Shown: positions 19,129 through 27,792, counted from the stretch's first letter. The stretch is DNA of 64,000 nucleotides from Paraburkholderia dioscoreae (GCF_902459535.1 NZ_LR699554.1:930001-994000), one strand, 5' to 3'. Notes: generated by a model from the letters alone, not told the origin. Numbers and translations are program-made.

Positions 19129-19295
19129 GATTGCGCCGCCCGGCAGGCGGCGCGCGTTGTTGACACCCGTTCACTCTAGCGGCGCGCGTCTCAAGGACAC
19201 GCAAAAGCTGCCGCGCGGCGAATCAATTTTGTGTTAACGCGTGGGGTGGCAATCCGACGCACACCATGCGGCGCGCTGCCCGGCTGACTGCGGTA

Positions 19296-19685
19296 TCAGA
19301 CCTTCGGCGCGGCGGCTGCGCCCTTCGCCTCGTTCACGGCCGCGCCGACGCGTTCGACGAAATCGCGATCGGTGCTCATCAGCGCTTCGCGCTCGCCATT
19401 TGCGGTTTGCACCATCAGACGATGGGTGATGTCCTGAGTCACCCAGGTGAGCCAGCCGACCACGGCCAGCATCGTGCCGCACACCATGCCCACCGGCGAG
19501 CGCCATATCGCGCCGACAATAGCGCCGACGAGGCCGACGAGCGAAATCGTGAGCGGCAAGACCTTGTTCTTCTGCACGGTGACGACCTGCACGCCCACGA
19601 TGTCGCGCAGCGGAAAGACCTGGCCGGCAGCCGAGAGTGCGTTGCGCGTGACCGACACGCCACGATCATTGAAAGGGGTTTCCAT
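19296..19685 (-). CDS. DUF6232-like membrane protein
   Basis: 129 aa, beginning METPFNDRGVSVTRNALSAA. The order is a short beta-rich PH-like start (FPLRDIVGVQVV), two closely spaced membrane helices (VLPLTISLVGLVGAIVGAIW and GMVCGTMLAVVGWLTWV), then QTANGEREALMSTDRDFVER. This is the plan of DUF6232 proteins. The frame runs on upstream to 20039, but that part overlaps the esterase gene in antisense. Alternative starts at MHLKSGTL cannot be excluded. Function unknown. Confidence 0.7.
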   Translation of the reverse strand: METPFNDRGVSVTRNALSAAGQVFPLRDIVGVQVVTVQKNKVLPLTISLVGLVGAIVGAIWRSPVGMVCGTMLAVVGWLTWVTQDITHRLMVQTANGEREALMSTDRDFVERVGAAVNEAKGAAAAPKV

Positions 19686-19854
19686 CGGGTCCAATTCAAG
19701 CGGTAGCAAAGGGCGCAGCGTACCAGACTTCAAATGCATGAAGTTGCCGGATTTTTTGATGTCCGTCAGGCAGAGCGCGAGGGCCGTGCGCCAGGCTTCC
19801 CGCCGCCCGCGCAGAATCACGACAAAATCCGGCGAACCCAAACCGCCCGCCACG

Positions 19855-20535
19855 TCAGGCCAGTGCCGCGATACGCTCATCGAGCCATGCGCGCAGTGCG
19901 GCGACTTCTTCGCCGCATACGGAATGCTCCATCGCATACGCATGCCACTCGACCTTGCTGCCCTGCGCCAGCGCGAAGTCGCGAGCGGTCTCGCCGAGCT
20001 GGATCGGCAATATCTGGTCGTACTCGCCGTGAGCGGCAAAGATCGGCGTGCCGTGGTTCGCGGGCGCGAGGCGGCTCTCGATGAAGGCTCTTGAGGGCAA
20101 ATAACCGGACATGACGATCAACCCGCCGAGCGTGGCCGGATGTGTGAGCCCCGCTGAGTAGGTCATCGCCCCGCCTTGCGAAAACCCCGCGAGGAATATT
20201 TTCGAGGTCGGAATGCCGCGCCCGTTCTGCCCGGCGATCAGTTGCCTCACGGTCGCGCACGACGCTTCGATGCCCGCCTCGTCGACCTGCCGTTCGATCG
20301 ACTGGAACGAACGGATGTCGTACCACGCGCGCATCACGTAGCCGTTGTTCGCGGTCACGGCCATCTCCGGCGCGTTGGGAAACACGAAACGCACGGCGGG
20401 TCCGTTGCCGAGACGCAGTTCCGGAACCAGCGGCACGAAGTCGTTGGCGTCGGCGCCGAGACCATGCAGCAGGATCACGGCGAATTCAGGATTCGGTGCG
20501 GTTTCGATTTCGATGGTCTGCGGCGTACTGTTCAT
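19855..20535 (-). CDS. Carboxylesterase / acyl-protein-thioesterase-like hydrolase
   Basis: 226 aa, a complete phospholipase/carboxylesterase-family (Abhydrolase_2) enzyme. LLHGLGADANDF carries the oxyanion loop, GFSQGG the nucleophile Ser, GEYDQILP the Asp and MEHSVC the His. Cytosolic: no signal peptide. The ATG is preceded by AGGGAG. Likely hydrolyses short-chain acyl esters or thioesters. The 3' end is spaced 169 nt from the DUF6232 gene. Confidence 0.92.
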   Translation of the reverse strand: MNSTPQTIEIETAPNPEFAVILLHGLGADANDFVPLVPELRLGNGPAVRFVFPNAPEMAVTANNGYVMRAWYDIRSFQSIERQVDEAGIEASCATVRQLIAGQNGRGIPTSKIFLAGFSQGGAMTYSAGLTHPATLGGLIVMSGYLPSRAFIESRLAPANHGTPIFAAHGEYDQILPIQLGETARDFALAQGSKVEWHAYAMEHSVCGEEVAALRAWLDERIAALA

Positions 20536-20617
20536 GGCGTGCTACTCCCTGGCGTCGGCATGGTCGGATGAGCGGGATCAGAACGAACACGATACCGCAT
20601 GACGTACGAACCAGATC

Positions 20618-20656
20618 GGCCGCGGCGCGAGTATCGACGATACCCGCGCCGCGGCC
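20618..20656 (-). terminator. Hairpin after alpha/beta hydrolase gene
   Basis: A 12-bp stem GGCCGCGGCGCG / CGCGCCGCGGCC continues into GTATCG/CGATAC across one mismatch. It lies 14 nt past the stop of the 20671-21696 gene on the minus strand. No T-run. Confidence 0.55.
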
Positions 20657-20670
20657 GCCTGCCAAAGGCG

Positions 20671-21696
20671 TTACTGCAGACGTTGCTTCAGTTCGTTGGC
20701 CAGTTGCCGCGTGGCTGCTTTGGTCGGCGCGTCTTCGGCCAGCACGTTGAGCAAGCCGAAATCGTGAATCGTGCCGTCGTAACGGACGGTGGCCACCTCG
20801 TCGCCGGCTGCGTCGAGCTTGCGACCATACGCTTCGCCTTCGTCACGCAACACGTCGGACTCGGCAACCTGAATCAGCGCGGGCGGCAAGCCCTTCAGTT
20901 GTTCCGTCGTTGCACGGAGCGGCGACGCGTAGATCTCGTTGCGCTGCTTCGGATCTTTCGTGTAGGCGTCCCAGAACCATTTCATCATCGGCCGGGTCAG
21001 GAAGTGGCCTTCCTGGAACTGATTGTACGAACCGTCGTTGAAATTATTGTCGGTCACGGGCCACATCAATCCCTGGAAGCGGATCGCCGGGCCTTGCTTT
21101 TCTTTCGCCATCAGGCTCACCACCGCGGCCATGTTGCCGCCGACGCTGTTGCCGACCACCGCAAGGCGACTGCCGTCGACGCCGATCTCGTCGCCGTGCG
21201 CGGCCACCCACTTCGTAGCGGCATAGGCCTGGTTGATCGCGACCGGATAACGGGCTTCCGGCGAAGGCGTGTAGTTCACGAAGACCGCCACGGCGCCCGA
21301 CTGAACCACCAGATCACGCACCAGACGCTCGTGAGTCGGGAAGTCGCCGAGTATCCAGCCGCCTCCGTGGAAGAACATGAAGACAGGCGGCGTCCCGCTC
21401 GCGCCGTGCGGCCGGACGATGGTCAGCGAAACGCTGACGCCGTCCTGCTCGATGGTGCGATTGGAGACGTCGATACCCGACAGATCGACTTTCACGCCGT
21501 TCTGTGCATCCACCAGAACTTGCCGTGCCTGAGCAGGCGGCAAGGTGTTGATCGCGGGGCCCTTGCCGCTGTTGAGCGCTTTCAGGAAGCCGGACGTCAC
21601 ACGGTCGGGCGTGGGTTGCGAAGCGGGGCTCGCTGCAAAGGCGGAGCCGAAGGCGAGGGCGGAAGCCAGCAGCACAGGGACGAACTTGATCTTCAT
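20671..21696 (-). CDS. Exported HSL-family alpha/beta hydrolase (esterase/lipase)
   Basis: 341 aa. The signal peptide MKIKFVPVLLASALAFGSAFAA is cut near AFA-ASP. Hormone-sensitive-lipase motifs are FFHGGGWILGD (oxyanion hole), VVGNSVGGNMAA (Ser nucleophile), the VLRDEGEAY Asp loop and a C-terminal HDFGLLN His. It acts in the periplasm on an ester. It lies 43 nt downstream of the organic-hydroperoxide gene on the same strand, so both are probably transcribed from the TetR-controlled promoter. Confidence 0.9.
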   Translation of the reverse strand: MKIKFVPVLLASALAFGSAFAASPASQPTPDRVTSGFLKALNSGKGPAINTLPPAQARQVLVDAQNGVKVDLSGIDVSNRTIEQDGVSVSLTIVRPHGASGTPPVFMFFHGGGWILGDFPTHERLVRDLVVQSGAVAVFVNYTPSPEARYPVAINQAYAATKWVAAHGDEIGVDGSRLAVVGNSVGGNMAAVVSLMAKEKQGPAIRFQGLMWPVTDNNFNDGSYNQFQEGHFLTRPMMKWFWDAYTKDPKQRNEIYASPLRATTEQLKGLPPALIQVAESDVLRDEGEAYGRKLDAAGDEVATVRYDGTIHDFGLLNVLAEDAPTKAATRQLANELKQRLQ

Positions 21697-21739
21697 GATG
21701 AACTCCGGGACATTCGATAAATGGGAAGAGGGTCTCGAT

Positions 21740-22168
21740 TCAGACGAGCGTGAGCGTGACGGCGATGTTGTTGCGCGTGGCGTTCGAATACGGGCACACG
21801 ATATGTGCCTTGTCGACGAGGGCCTGCGCCGCTTCCTGCGCCATGCCGGGCAGCGAGATCTTCAACTCCACTTCGATTCCGAAGCCGTTCGGAATCGCGC
21901 CGATGCCGACGCTGCCTTCCACGGAGACGTCCGCGGGGATCGCGATGCGCTCGCGCGCCGCGACGAACTTCATTGCGCCGACGAAACACGCGCTATAGCC
22001 GGCCGCGAACAGTTGCTCCGGGTTGGTGCCTTCGCCACCCGCACCGCCGAGTTGTTTCGGCGTGGTCAGCTTGAGGTCGAGGTTGCTTTCGGGCACCACA
22101 GCGCGGCCGTCACGGCCACCGGTTGCCTTGGCATGAGCGCGGTACAGCACGTTGTCGATTCGGGTCAT
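21740..22168 (-). CDS. ohr: Organic hydroperoxide resistance protein, Ohr/OsmC family
   Basis: 142 aa thiol peroxidase detoxifying organic hydroperoxides. NPEQLFAAGYSACFVGAM (first catalytic Cys) and AHIVCPYSNATRNNI (second Cys) are the Ohr signatures, and the central helix region is complete. The ATG at 22168 follows AAGGAATTGATC; the longer TTG start is not needed. Two inverted repeats of TATCTA/TAGATA type lie just upstream, and a TetR gene follows in the upstream direction. Regulation by a TetR protein rather than by MarR-type OhrR is unusual for ohr. Confidence 0.93.
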   Translation of the reverse strand: MTRIDNVLYRAHAKATGGRDGRAVVPESNLDLKLTTPKQLGGAGGEGTNPEQLFAAGYSACFVGAMKFVAARERIAIPADVSVEGSVGIGAIPNGFGIEVELKISLPGMAQEAAQALVDKAHIVCPYSNATRNNIAVTLTLV

Positions 22169-22189
22169 GATCAATTCCTTACAAGTGGG

Positions 22190-22205
22190 TATCTACTACT
22201 AGATA
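22190..22205. promoter_or_regulatory. Putative TetR operator O1 (ohr proximal)
   Basis: TATCTA-CTAC-TAGATA, a 6-4-6 palindrome 22 bp upstream of the ohr ATG. It is part of a 20-bp sequence repeated exactly before the tetR gene (22904-22923). Confidence 0.75.
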
Positions 22206-22257
22206 GATAAAGGACGCTAAAAAATGACGCGTACTTCGCGCCGATGATTTCGAATTA

Positions 22258-22283
22258 AAATCTATCTACGTATAGATAGATTT
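22258..22283. promoter_or_regulatory. Putative TetR operator O2
   Basis: A perfect 11-4-11 inverted repeat with arms AAATCTATCTA and TAGATAGATTT. It contains the same TATCTA/TAGATA core as O1 and O3 with centre CGTA. It sits between the tetR stop and ohr. Confidence 0.75.
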
Positions 22284-22326
22284 GAGGGTAAAAACAAGGA
22301 GGCGGGCGACCACCTCCATGACAGCA

Positions 22327-22893
22327 TTACGGCGCTTTCTTCCACGATGCTTCTACATCTTCCAGCCGGGCCTTCGTGCCGAACAGCCGGCTTGCCAGCA
22401 CGCTGCCCTGATAAGCGGCGTACAGCGCGCGCGCAGCGGATTCGGGCTTGCCGTTCACCGCCAGCGTGTGCTCCTGCGCGCCCTGCGCGAGCACTTGCGC
22501 CAGCCATTTTTCGTTGGCTTTGAAAAACGCCTGGATCGCCTCGCGAATATTTTCCGGCAACGACGCGATGTCCGATGCCAGCATGCCGCACAGACAGATC
22601 CGGTCGCCGTCGCCCAGCGTTCGGCCGAAAAGCCTGGTGTACTTGCTGAGCTTCGTATTGGCCGGCAGTCTGGCGTCGATAGCGTACAGCGAAGCCAGCA
22701 CTTCCTTGCTGTATTCGTTGACCGCTTCCAGCACCAGGTCGTCTTTTGACGGGTAATAGTAGTGGATGCTCGACGTTTTGACGCCAACCAGCTCAGACAG
22801 ATCGCGGTAGCTGAAACCGTTGTAACCGCGCTGCATCATCAACGTGATGGCGTGATCGAGAATCTGCTCGCGAACTGTCGGGGTCGTTTCCAT
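22327..22893 (-). CDS. TetR/AcrR-family repressor adjacent to ohr
   Basis: 188 aa. The N-terminal helix-turn-helix is clear: ILDHAITLMMQRGYNGFSYR followed by DLSELVGVKTSSIHYYYPSK. The C-terminal part resembles the AcrR/YcdC ligand-binding fold and contains two close Cys (ICLCGML) that could sense oxidation, although this CLCG element is also common in non-redox TetR proteins. Near-identical palindromes lie before its own start and before ohr, so it very probably represses both. Confidence 0.88.
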   Translation of the reverse strand: METTPTVREQILDHAITLMMQRGYNGFSYRDLSELVGVKTSSIHYYYPSKDDLVLEAVNEYSKEVLASLYAIDARLPANTKLSKYTRLFGRTLGDGDRICLCGMLASDIASLPENIREAIQAFFKANEKWLAQVLAQGAQEHTLAVNGKPESAARALYAAYQGSVLASRLFGTKARLEDVEASWKKAP

Positions 22894-22903
22894 GACTGAA
22901 CTT

Positions 22904-22919
22904 TATCTACTACTAGATA
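22904..22919. promoter_or_regulatory. Putative TetR operator O3 (autoregulation)
   Basis: TATCTA-CTAC-TAGATA, 11 bp upstream of the tetR ATG. The surrounding 20 bp are identical to O1. Confidence 0.75.
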
Positions 22920-22995
22920 GATAGTCAAGCACTTTCTTGCATCGGGTTGCGAGGCGATACGAGGTACGTCGGGTTGATAGTGTCGCCCTAAAAGA

Positions 22996-23017
22996 AAAAC
23001 GCCCCGCAGGGCGTTTT
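22996..23017 (-). terminator. Intrinsic terminator of the porin gene
   Basis: AAAACGCCC-CGCA-GGGCGTTTT, a perfect 9-bp stem. On the minus strand it is followed by a T-rich tract (GTTTTTCTTTT). Confidence 0.85.
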
Positions 23018-23071
23018 CCGGACTTCCGATCCAGCGGGGAACTCGCGTTCCCCGCTGCGAAAGAGACTCGC

Positions 23072-24235
23072 TTAGAACTTGTGACGGATACCGACGCGGA
23101 ATGCCAACTGGTTGTCCGAACCCGTGCCCGACGTGTTGAAGTAGCTCGTGCTCGAACCGATCTGCGCCTGCAGATCCTGGCCCTTGTTGCGGCCCGCAGC
23201 GATCTGGTAGATACCCAGTGCATACACGTCCGTACGCTTGCTCAGCGCGTAGTCGACGCTCAGGTCCGCCTGGTTCCAGTGGCCCGTGTTCGCGTCGCTC
23301 AGGTGCATGTACGTGTAGCCCGCGGCTGCCGTCAGTGCCGGCGTGAACGCGTACTTCGCGCCCGCTTCGTACGCGGTGAACGTCGTCGAGCTGCCCGAGA
23401 TCGGTTCGAAACGCGTGTTCGTGTACAACGCCCACAGCGTCGCGGCGCCGATCGAGTAACGGCCGCCGACGCCGAACGTGCGCAGATCGCGGACCGTGCC
23501 CGTCGTCACGTTGGCGAGAGCCGTCGAGAACGTCGGGGATGCCTGGCCCGGGAAACGGATATCCGTGTACGCCGCGCCAACGCCGAACGGGCCGTTCGCG
23601 TAGTTCGCGCCGAAGCTGTAAGCGCGCGACGAACCCGCCACCGGTGCAGCGGCCGGGCCGGTTGCCGGTGCGCCGCCGAATGCGCCGGCCTGGTTCGAGA
23701 AGCCGTACATTGCGCCGAAGGTCAGGCCCGCGAAATTCGCGCTGCTGAACTTGACTGCGTTGTTGATACGGCTCGACGTCAGTTGGTCCACGTCGTTGAT
23801 GTGGTAAGCGTAGTTACCCGCGACGGTCTGGCCGCCGTTCGAGTAGCTGCCGCCCAGATAGTCCGTCGAAAACGAGTACTGGCGGCCGAACGTCAGCGAG
23901 CCGGCGCCGTCCTTCGACAGACCCACGAATGCCTGACGGCCGAACAGCGCGCCGCCCTGGCCCAGCGTGCCGTTGCCGCTGTTAAAGCCGTTTTCCAACA
24001 CGAACAGCGCCTTCAGGCCGCCACCCAGATCTTCCGTGCCGCGCAGGCCCCAACGGCTGCCTTGTGCGACGCCGTCGTCGTACTTGAAGATGCTGTCGTG
24101 GCCCGTTGCGGTCTTCGAATTGTTCGCGTAGCTGATACCGGCGTCGATCAAGCCGTACAGCGTGACACTGCTTTGCGCGTGAGCAGCAGTGGCGAAGAGA
24201 GCGAGAGTAGCGGCAGTCAATATTTTCTTGTTCAA
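23072..24235 (-). CDS. Gram-negative outer-membrane porin (OmpC-like, Burkholderia type)
   Basis: 387 aa. The signal peptide MNKKILTAATLALFATAAHA is followed by QSSVTLYGLIDAGISYANNS, the standard first strand of beta-proteobacterial trimeric porins. RWGLRGTEDLGGGLKALF and GRQAFVGLSKDGAGSLTFGR are diagnostic, and the protein ends in HKF with the C-terminal Phe needed for outer-membrane insertion. It forms a general diffusion pore of 16 strands. An intrinsic terminator lies 54 nt past the stop. Confidence 0.95.
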   Translation of the reverse strand: MNKKILTAATLALFATAAHAQSSVTLYGLIDAGISYANNSKTATGHDSIFKYDDGVAQGSRWGLRGTEDLGGGLKALFVLENGFNSGNGTLGQGGALFGRQAFVGLSKDGAGSLTFGRQYSFSTDYLGGSYSNGGQTVAGNYAYHINDVDQLTSSRINNAVKFSSANFAGLTFGAMYGFSNQAGAFGGAPATGPAAAPVAGSSRAYSFGANYANGPFGVGAAYTDIRFPGQASPTFSTALANVTTGTVRDLRTFGVGGRYSIGAATLWALYTNTRFEPISGSSTTFTAYEAGAKYAFTPALTAAAGYTYMHLSDANTGHWNQADLSVDYALSKRTDVYALGIYQIAAGRNKGQDLQAQIGSSTSYFNTSGTGSDNQLAFRVGIRHKF

Positions 24236-24448
24236 AACTTTCTCCGATTAAAAAGTAAGCGATCGCGCGCCAACTCTTTGGTAAGGTCGTGCGATGGCCC
24301 GCAATTTAAGGGAACGCAGAGTAAGGTATGTGACAGCGCGGTTATTTTCGAAATCTGTCGCGCGGGCGCGACACTCGCCTGGCCGCGCAAGCCGGAGTCA
24401 CGCAAGGGCCGCCCATATAAGCTTTTTCCAGATCGTGCATATAAGCGC

Positions 24449-25204
24449 GTGAAAAACGATTTCGCGCACGCTGACGGCAAACAACTCAGGATCGGCACGA
24501 TGAGCGGTCCGGATGCGCAAATCTGGTCGGTCGTGACGAAGGTGGCGGCGCGCGAAGGGCTGAACCTCAAGGTCATCGAGTTCAATGATTACGTGCAGCC
24601 GAATGCCGCGCTCGATGCAGGCGACCTCGATGCCAACGGTTTTCAGCACCAGCCGTTTCTCGACAGCCAGACCAGGCAGCGCGGCTACAAGATCGTCAAC
24701 GTCGGCCTGACCTACGGGTCGCCAATGGGCTTCTATTCGAAGAAACTCAAGTCGCTCAAAGACTTGCCGGAAGGCGCGAAGGTGGGCATCCAGAACGACC
24801 CGTCGAACGGCAATCGCGCGCTGCTGCTTTTGCAGAAGTACGGCGTGATCAGGTTGAAACCGGGCGTCGGCAGCAACGGCGTGAACGCCACGCCGCTCGA
24901 TGTCGCCGAAAATCCGAAGAAGATCGAACTGGTGGAACTCGACGCCGCGCAATTGCCGCGCGCGCTCAGCGATCTCGACGCGGCGTCGATCAATACCGAC
25001 TACGCGGTCAAGGCCGGCCTGCAGCCGACCAAAGACGCGATCGCGATCGAAGACCTCAAAGGTCCGTACGCGAATCTGATCGAGGTGCGCGAGCAGGACC
25101 GCAATCAGCCGTGGGTGAAGAAACTAGTGGCGGCGTACGAGTCGGATGAAGTGCGCAAGTACATCGACACGCAATTCAAACGCGCGATCATTCCGGCTTT
25201 CTGA
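24449..25204 (+). CDS. MetQ/NlpA-like binding protein lacking a signal peptide
   Basis: 251 aa from a GTG at 24449 (VKNDFAHADGKQL). From LRIGTMSGPDAQIW onward it is a complete MetQ-type (D-methionine) solute-binding protein: DYVQPNAALDAGDLDANGFQ, NPKKIELVELDAAQLPRAL and KKLVAAYESDEVRKYIDTQF. Family members carry a Sec or lipoprotein signal before this point. Here the upstream frame is open but reads charged, non-hydrophobic sequence without lipobox, and there is no ribosome site. No MetN/MetI partners are nearby. It is probably a decayed or displaced copy; a cytosolic role is less likely. Confidence 0.7.
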   Translation: MKNDFAHADGKQLRIGTMSGPDAQIWSVVTKVAAREGLNLKVIEFNDYVQPNAALDAGDLDANGFQHQPFLDSQTRQRGYKIVNVGLTYGSPMGFYSKKLKSLKDLPEGAKVGIQNDPSNGNRALLLLQKYGVIRLKPGVGSNGVNATPLDVAENPKKIELVELDAAQLPRALSDLDAASINTDYAVKAGLQPTKDAIAIEDLKGPYANLIEVREQDRNQPWVKKLVAAYESDEVRKYIDTQFKRAIIPAF

Positions 25205-25229
25205 GCACGGTTCTAATAAAAGGCGCGTA

Positions 25230-25268
25230 AACGTAAATCGCCCGCTGAAACAGCGGGCGATTTACGTT
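25230..25268. terminator. 18-bp perfect hairpin, bidirectional terminator
   Basis: The left arm begins AACGTAAATCGCCC and pairs perfectly with the right arm ending GGGCGATTTACGTT around a loop of AAA. It lies 26 nt past the MetQ-like stop and before the convergent M14-type gene. Confidence 0.75.
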
Positions 25269-25345
25269 ACGGCTCAAGCGCTTACGAACGCGCTTGATGC
25301 GATGCGCCGCGATGCGCGACAACGCCGCCGGCCCGCGTTGTGCTT

Positions 25346-26461
25346 TTAGTTGCTCAACAACGAGCCGCTGCGGAACGCCTTCGAACCGGCAATGCGCGCG
25401 AACTCCAGGCCGGCCGTTGCAAAGCGCGTCAAATGCCGTGCATACAGCACGCCGGCCACGCTGCTCTTTAGCGTGACGACCTGCTCCGTCAGCGGATCGA
25501 CGATATCGGCAATCTCATGACCCACGTCGACCCACGTGCCGACTTCGCAGCGATATACGAGCACGCCGCTGATCGGCGCGACGATCGGCTCGGCGCCGGC
25601 AAGCGGCGTGGCGGCGAATTCGAGCGGCGGCAGCGGGGCGGCCGTGCCGTCGATCACGCCGCGCGAGGTCAGGTATTCGATAATCGCCTGCGCGTCGTGC
25701 TCAGCGTACTCGTACGACACTTCACGCTGGCCGCGCAATTCGATCGTGACCGAGATCGAGCCGTTCGGAATCGGGAAGCGGTCGCCGTAGCGGCCACGCA
25801 GATCCGACCAGCAGAAGCTGTGGATTTCGTCGAACGGGTTGCCCACCGAATTGAGCGCGAGCAGCGACGCCTTGGCGTCCAGATAGCAGGCGAGCGGCTC
25901 GACTTCCGGCCACAGGTCCGGGTTCGTGTAGATGTGCATTGCCGCTTCCCAGTCGCAATGCAGATCGAGCACGACGTCGGCGTCGTACGAGAGCTTTTGC
26001 AGCGCGAGGCGCTGCGATTCGAGTTCGGTTTGCGGGCTTTGCGCGTCGAGCGCCTCGCGCATGGCCGTGCGAATCGCCGTGCGGTTGGCGTCGACATTGT
26101 CGGTCAGGCGCGACTCGATGACCGGCTGCACCAGTGCCGACAGATCGTGGAAATTGCGGTTGAAGTTCTGTGCCGTGTTGGTTTCGAAGCGCCCCGTAAG
26201 ATGGCCGAGAAAGTGCTGGTTCAGGCCGATCGGGTTGGCCACCGGCACGATCACGACTTCACCGCGGATCTTGCCGGCCGCTTCCAGCGCGGCCAGCTTG
26301 CGGCGCAGCGCCCACGACACCAGCATGCCGGGCAGTTCGTCGGCATGCAGCGACGACTGGATGTAAATCTTCTGGCCGCTGCCGGGACCGTAGTGGAAGC
26401 TCGTCAGGTTGCGGGCGGTGCCGAGCGTCGGGGCAATCAGCGGATGGGTTTGGGTTTGCAT
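25346..26461 (-). CDS. Succinylglutamate desuccinylase/aspartoacylase-family (M14-type) deacylase
   Basis: 371 aa zinc amidohydrolase. IYIQSSLHADELPGM carries the HxxE zinc ligands, VVIVPVANPIGLNQ is typical of the AstE/AspA fold, and VVLDLHCDWEAAMHIY supplies the third His. The last 100 residues form a lipoyl-like beta barrel (GVLVYRCEVGTWVDVGHEIA), as in other members. The substrate is probably an N-acyl amino acid. The ATG at 26461 is chosen; the ORF extends three codons upstream to a TTG. The ArgT-like binding-protein gene lies upstream on the same strand, so a joint role in amino-acid uptake is possible. Confidence 0.85.
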   Translation of the reverse strand: MQTQTHPLIAPTLGTARNLTSFHYGPGSGQKIYIQSSLHADELPGMLVSWALRRKLAALEAAGKIRGEVVIVPVANPIGLNQHFLGHLTGRFETNTAQNFNRNFHDLSALVQPVIESRLTDNVDANRTAIRTAMREALDAQSPQTELESQRLALQKLSYDADVVLDLHCDWEAAMHIYTNPDLWPEVEPLACYLDAKASLLALNSVGNPFDEIHSFCWSDLRGRYGDRFPIPNGSISVTIELRGQREVSYEYAEHDAQAIIEYLTSRGVIDGTAAPLPPLEFAATPLAGAEPIVAPISGVLVYRCEVGTWVDVGHEIADIVDPLTEQVVTLKSSVAGVLYARHLTRFATAGLEFARIAGSKAFRSGSLLSN

Positions 26462-26634
26462 GGTTTTCAAATCCGCGGCCAGGGGGCATGCCGCGCTATC
26501 TCGTTGATAACAGTAGGGAACTTGCTTGATGACGGGTTGGGCTCGAACCGGCGGGTGGCGCCGCGTGATCGCCTCGATCGCACGATCTTAGCCGATATGA
26601 CGCAGTGTGTGGTTTTATGGGGCGCCGCAAATGA

Positions 26635-26666
26635 AAACGGGCTCCGCCATGTGGCGGAGCCCGTTT
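26635..26666 (-). terminator. Intrinsic terminator of the argT-like gene
   Basis: Perfect 14-bp stem AAACGGGCTCCGCC / GGCGGAGCCCGTTT with an ATGT loop. On the minus strand it ends in TTT, 54 nt past the stop. Confidence 0.82.
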
Positions 26667-26719
26667 CTGCGAACCGACCCGCGCGCCGTCAGACGCGCAT
26701 GGCCGGCCCGGTTGCCAGC

Positions 26720-27502
26720 TTAGCTGCCGTACACGTCGAAGTCGAAGTACTTCTTCTCGAGCTTCTTGTACGTACCGTCCTTGATGATCTCGGCGATTGC
26801 CTTGTCGACCTTCGTCTTCAGATCGGTATCTTCCTTGCGCATGCCGATGCCTGCGCCGTTGCCGAGGATCTTCGGATCTTCGAGATCCTTGCCGACGAAG
26901 TCGAAGCCGGCGCCGCGCGGCGTCTTCAGGAAGCCGATCTCAGCTTGCACCGCGTCTTGCAATGCCGCGTCCAGACGGCCCGACAGCAAGTCGGCATAGA
27001 CCTGATCCTGGTTCTGATACGGCACGACCTTCGCGCCCTTCGGCTCCCAGTACGTCTTGGCGTAGGTTTCCTGGATCGTGCCTTGTTCCACGCCAACCGT
27101 CTTGCCCTTGAGCGAGTCGGCCGTCGGCAGGATGCCGGAACCCTTCTTCGCCACGAGGCGCGTCGGGGTGTTGAACAGTTTCGACGAGAAAGCGATCTGC
27201 TCGGCGCGTTGCGGCGTCATGGACATCGACGACAGCACGCCGTCGAACTTCTTCGCCTTCAGGGCCGGGATCATGCCGTCGAAGTCGTTTTCGACCCACA
27301 CGCACTTGGCCTTCAGGCGCGCGCAGATTTCATTGCCGAGGTCGATATCGAAGCCAACGAGCTTGCCGTCCGAGCCCTTCGACTCAAACGGGGGATAGCT
27401 GGCGTCAACGCCGAAACGGATAGTCGACCAATCTTTAGCGTGTGCGCCAATCGAGACGGTAGCAAGCAGAGCAACCGTCAAAGCCGCTAGCAGTTTTTTC
27501 AC
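26720..27502 (-). CDS. Lys/Arg/ornithine-type ABC transporter periplasmic binding protein
   Basis: 260 aa. The signal peptide MKKLLAALTVALLATVSIGAHA is followed by the family-3 binding-protein fold: IRFGVDASYPPFESKGSDGK, GFDIDLGNEICARL and SSMSMTPQRAEQIAFSS. It resembles ArgT/HisJ and delivers a basic amino acid to an inner-membrane ABC importer not encoded here. The start is a GTG at 27502 with GAGGAG upstream. Its own terminator follows, so it is expressed separately from the deacylase gene. Confidence 0.92.
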   Translation of the reverse strand: MKKLLAALTVALLATVSIGAHAKDWSTIRFGVDASYPPFESKGSDGKLVGFDIDLGNEICARLKAKCVWVENDFDGMIPALKAKKFDGVLSSMSMTPQRAEQIAFSSKLFNTPTRLVAKKGSGILPTADSLKGKTVGVEQGTIQETYAKTYWEPKGAKVVPYQNQDQVYADLLSGRLDAALQDAVQAEIGFLKTPRGAGFDFVGKDLEDPKILGNGAGIGMRKEDTDLKTKVDKAIAEIIKDGTYKKLEKKYFDFDVYGS

Positions 27503-27792
27503 TGTTTTACTCCTCGGTGTAGTTCAAATACGCCCGCATGCGGTTGTGCCGCTGCGGGGCACCCGGCGCGACTCACGACCGGGCTTGGGTTGAAGCTGCC
27601 AGCCGGGGCGGCCAGCAGCGCGCGCCAAGCTTATCAGTTCAAAAAGATTGGGTAGCTAGTGAAACACCGGATGGCGCACGAGAATAGCTTCTAAAGCCTG
27701 AATGTGGTGGAGAGGCAAAAATGGCACTAATGCGTATTGAGTGACACGGACCTGCCCCGCCTCGGGATGTAAAGCCATAGTAATGAAGTTGG

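Noticed and set aside
22937..24448. Upstream extension of the MetQ-like frame across the porin gene
   Set aside because: It is antisense to a certain porin gene and reads Arg/Ala-rich sequence with no signal peptide.
25517..27490. 657-aa plus-strand frame opposite the M14 and ArgT-like genes
   Set aside because: Antisense to two well-supported genes and lacking any domain.
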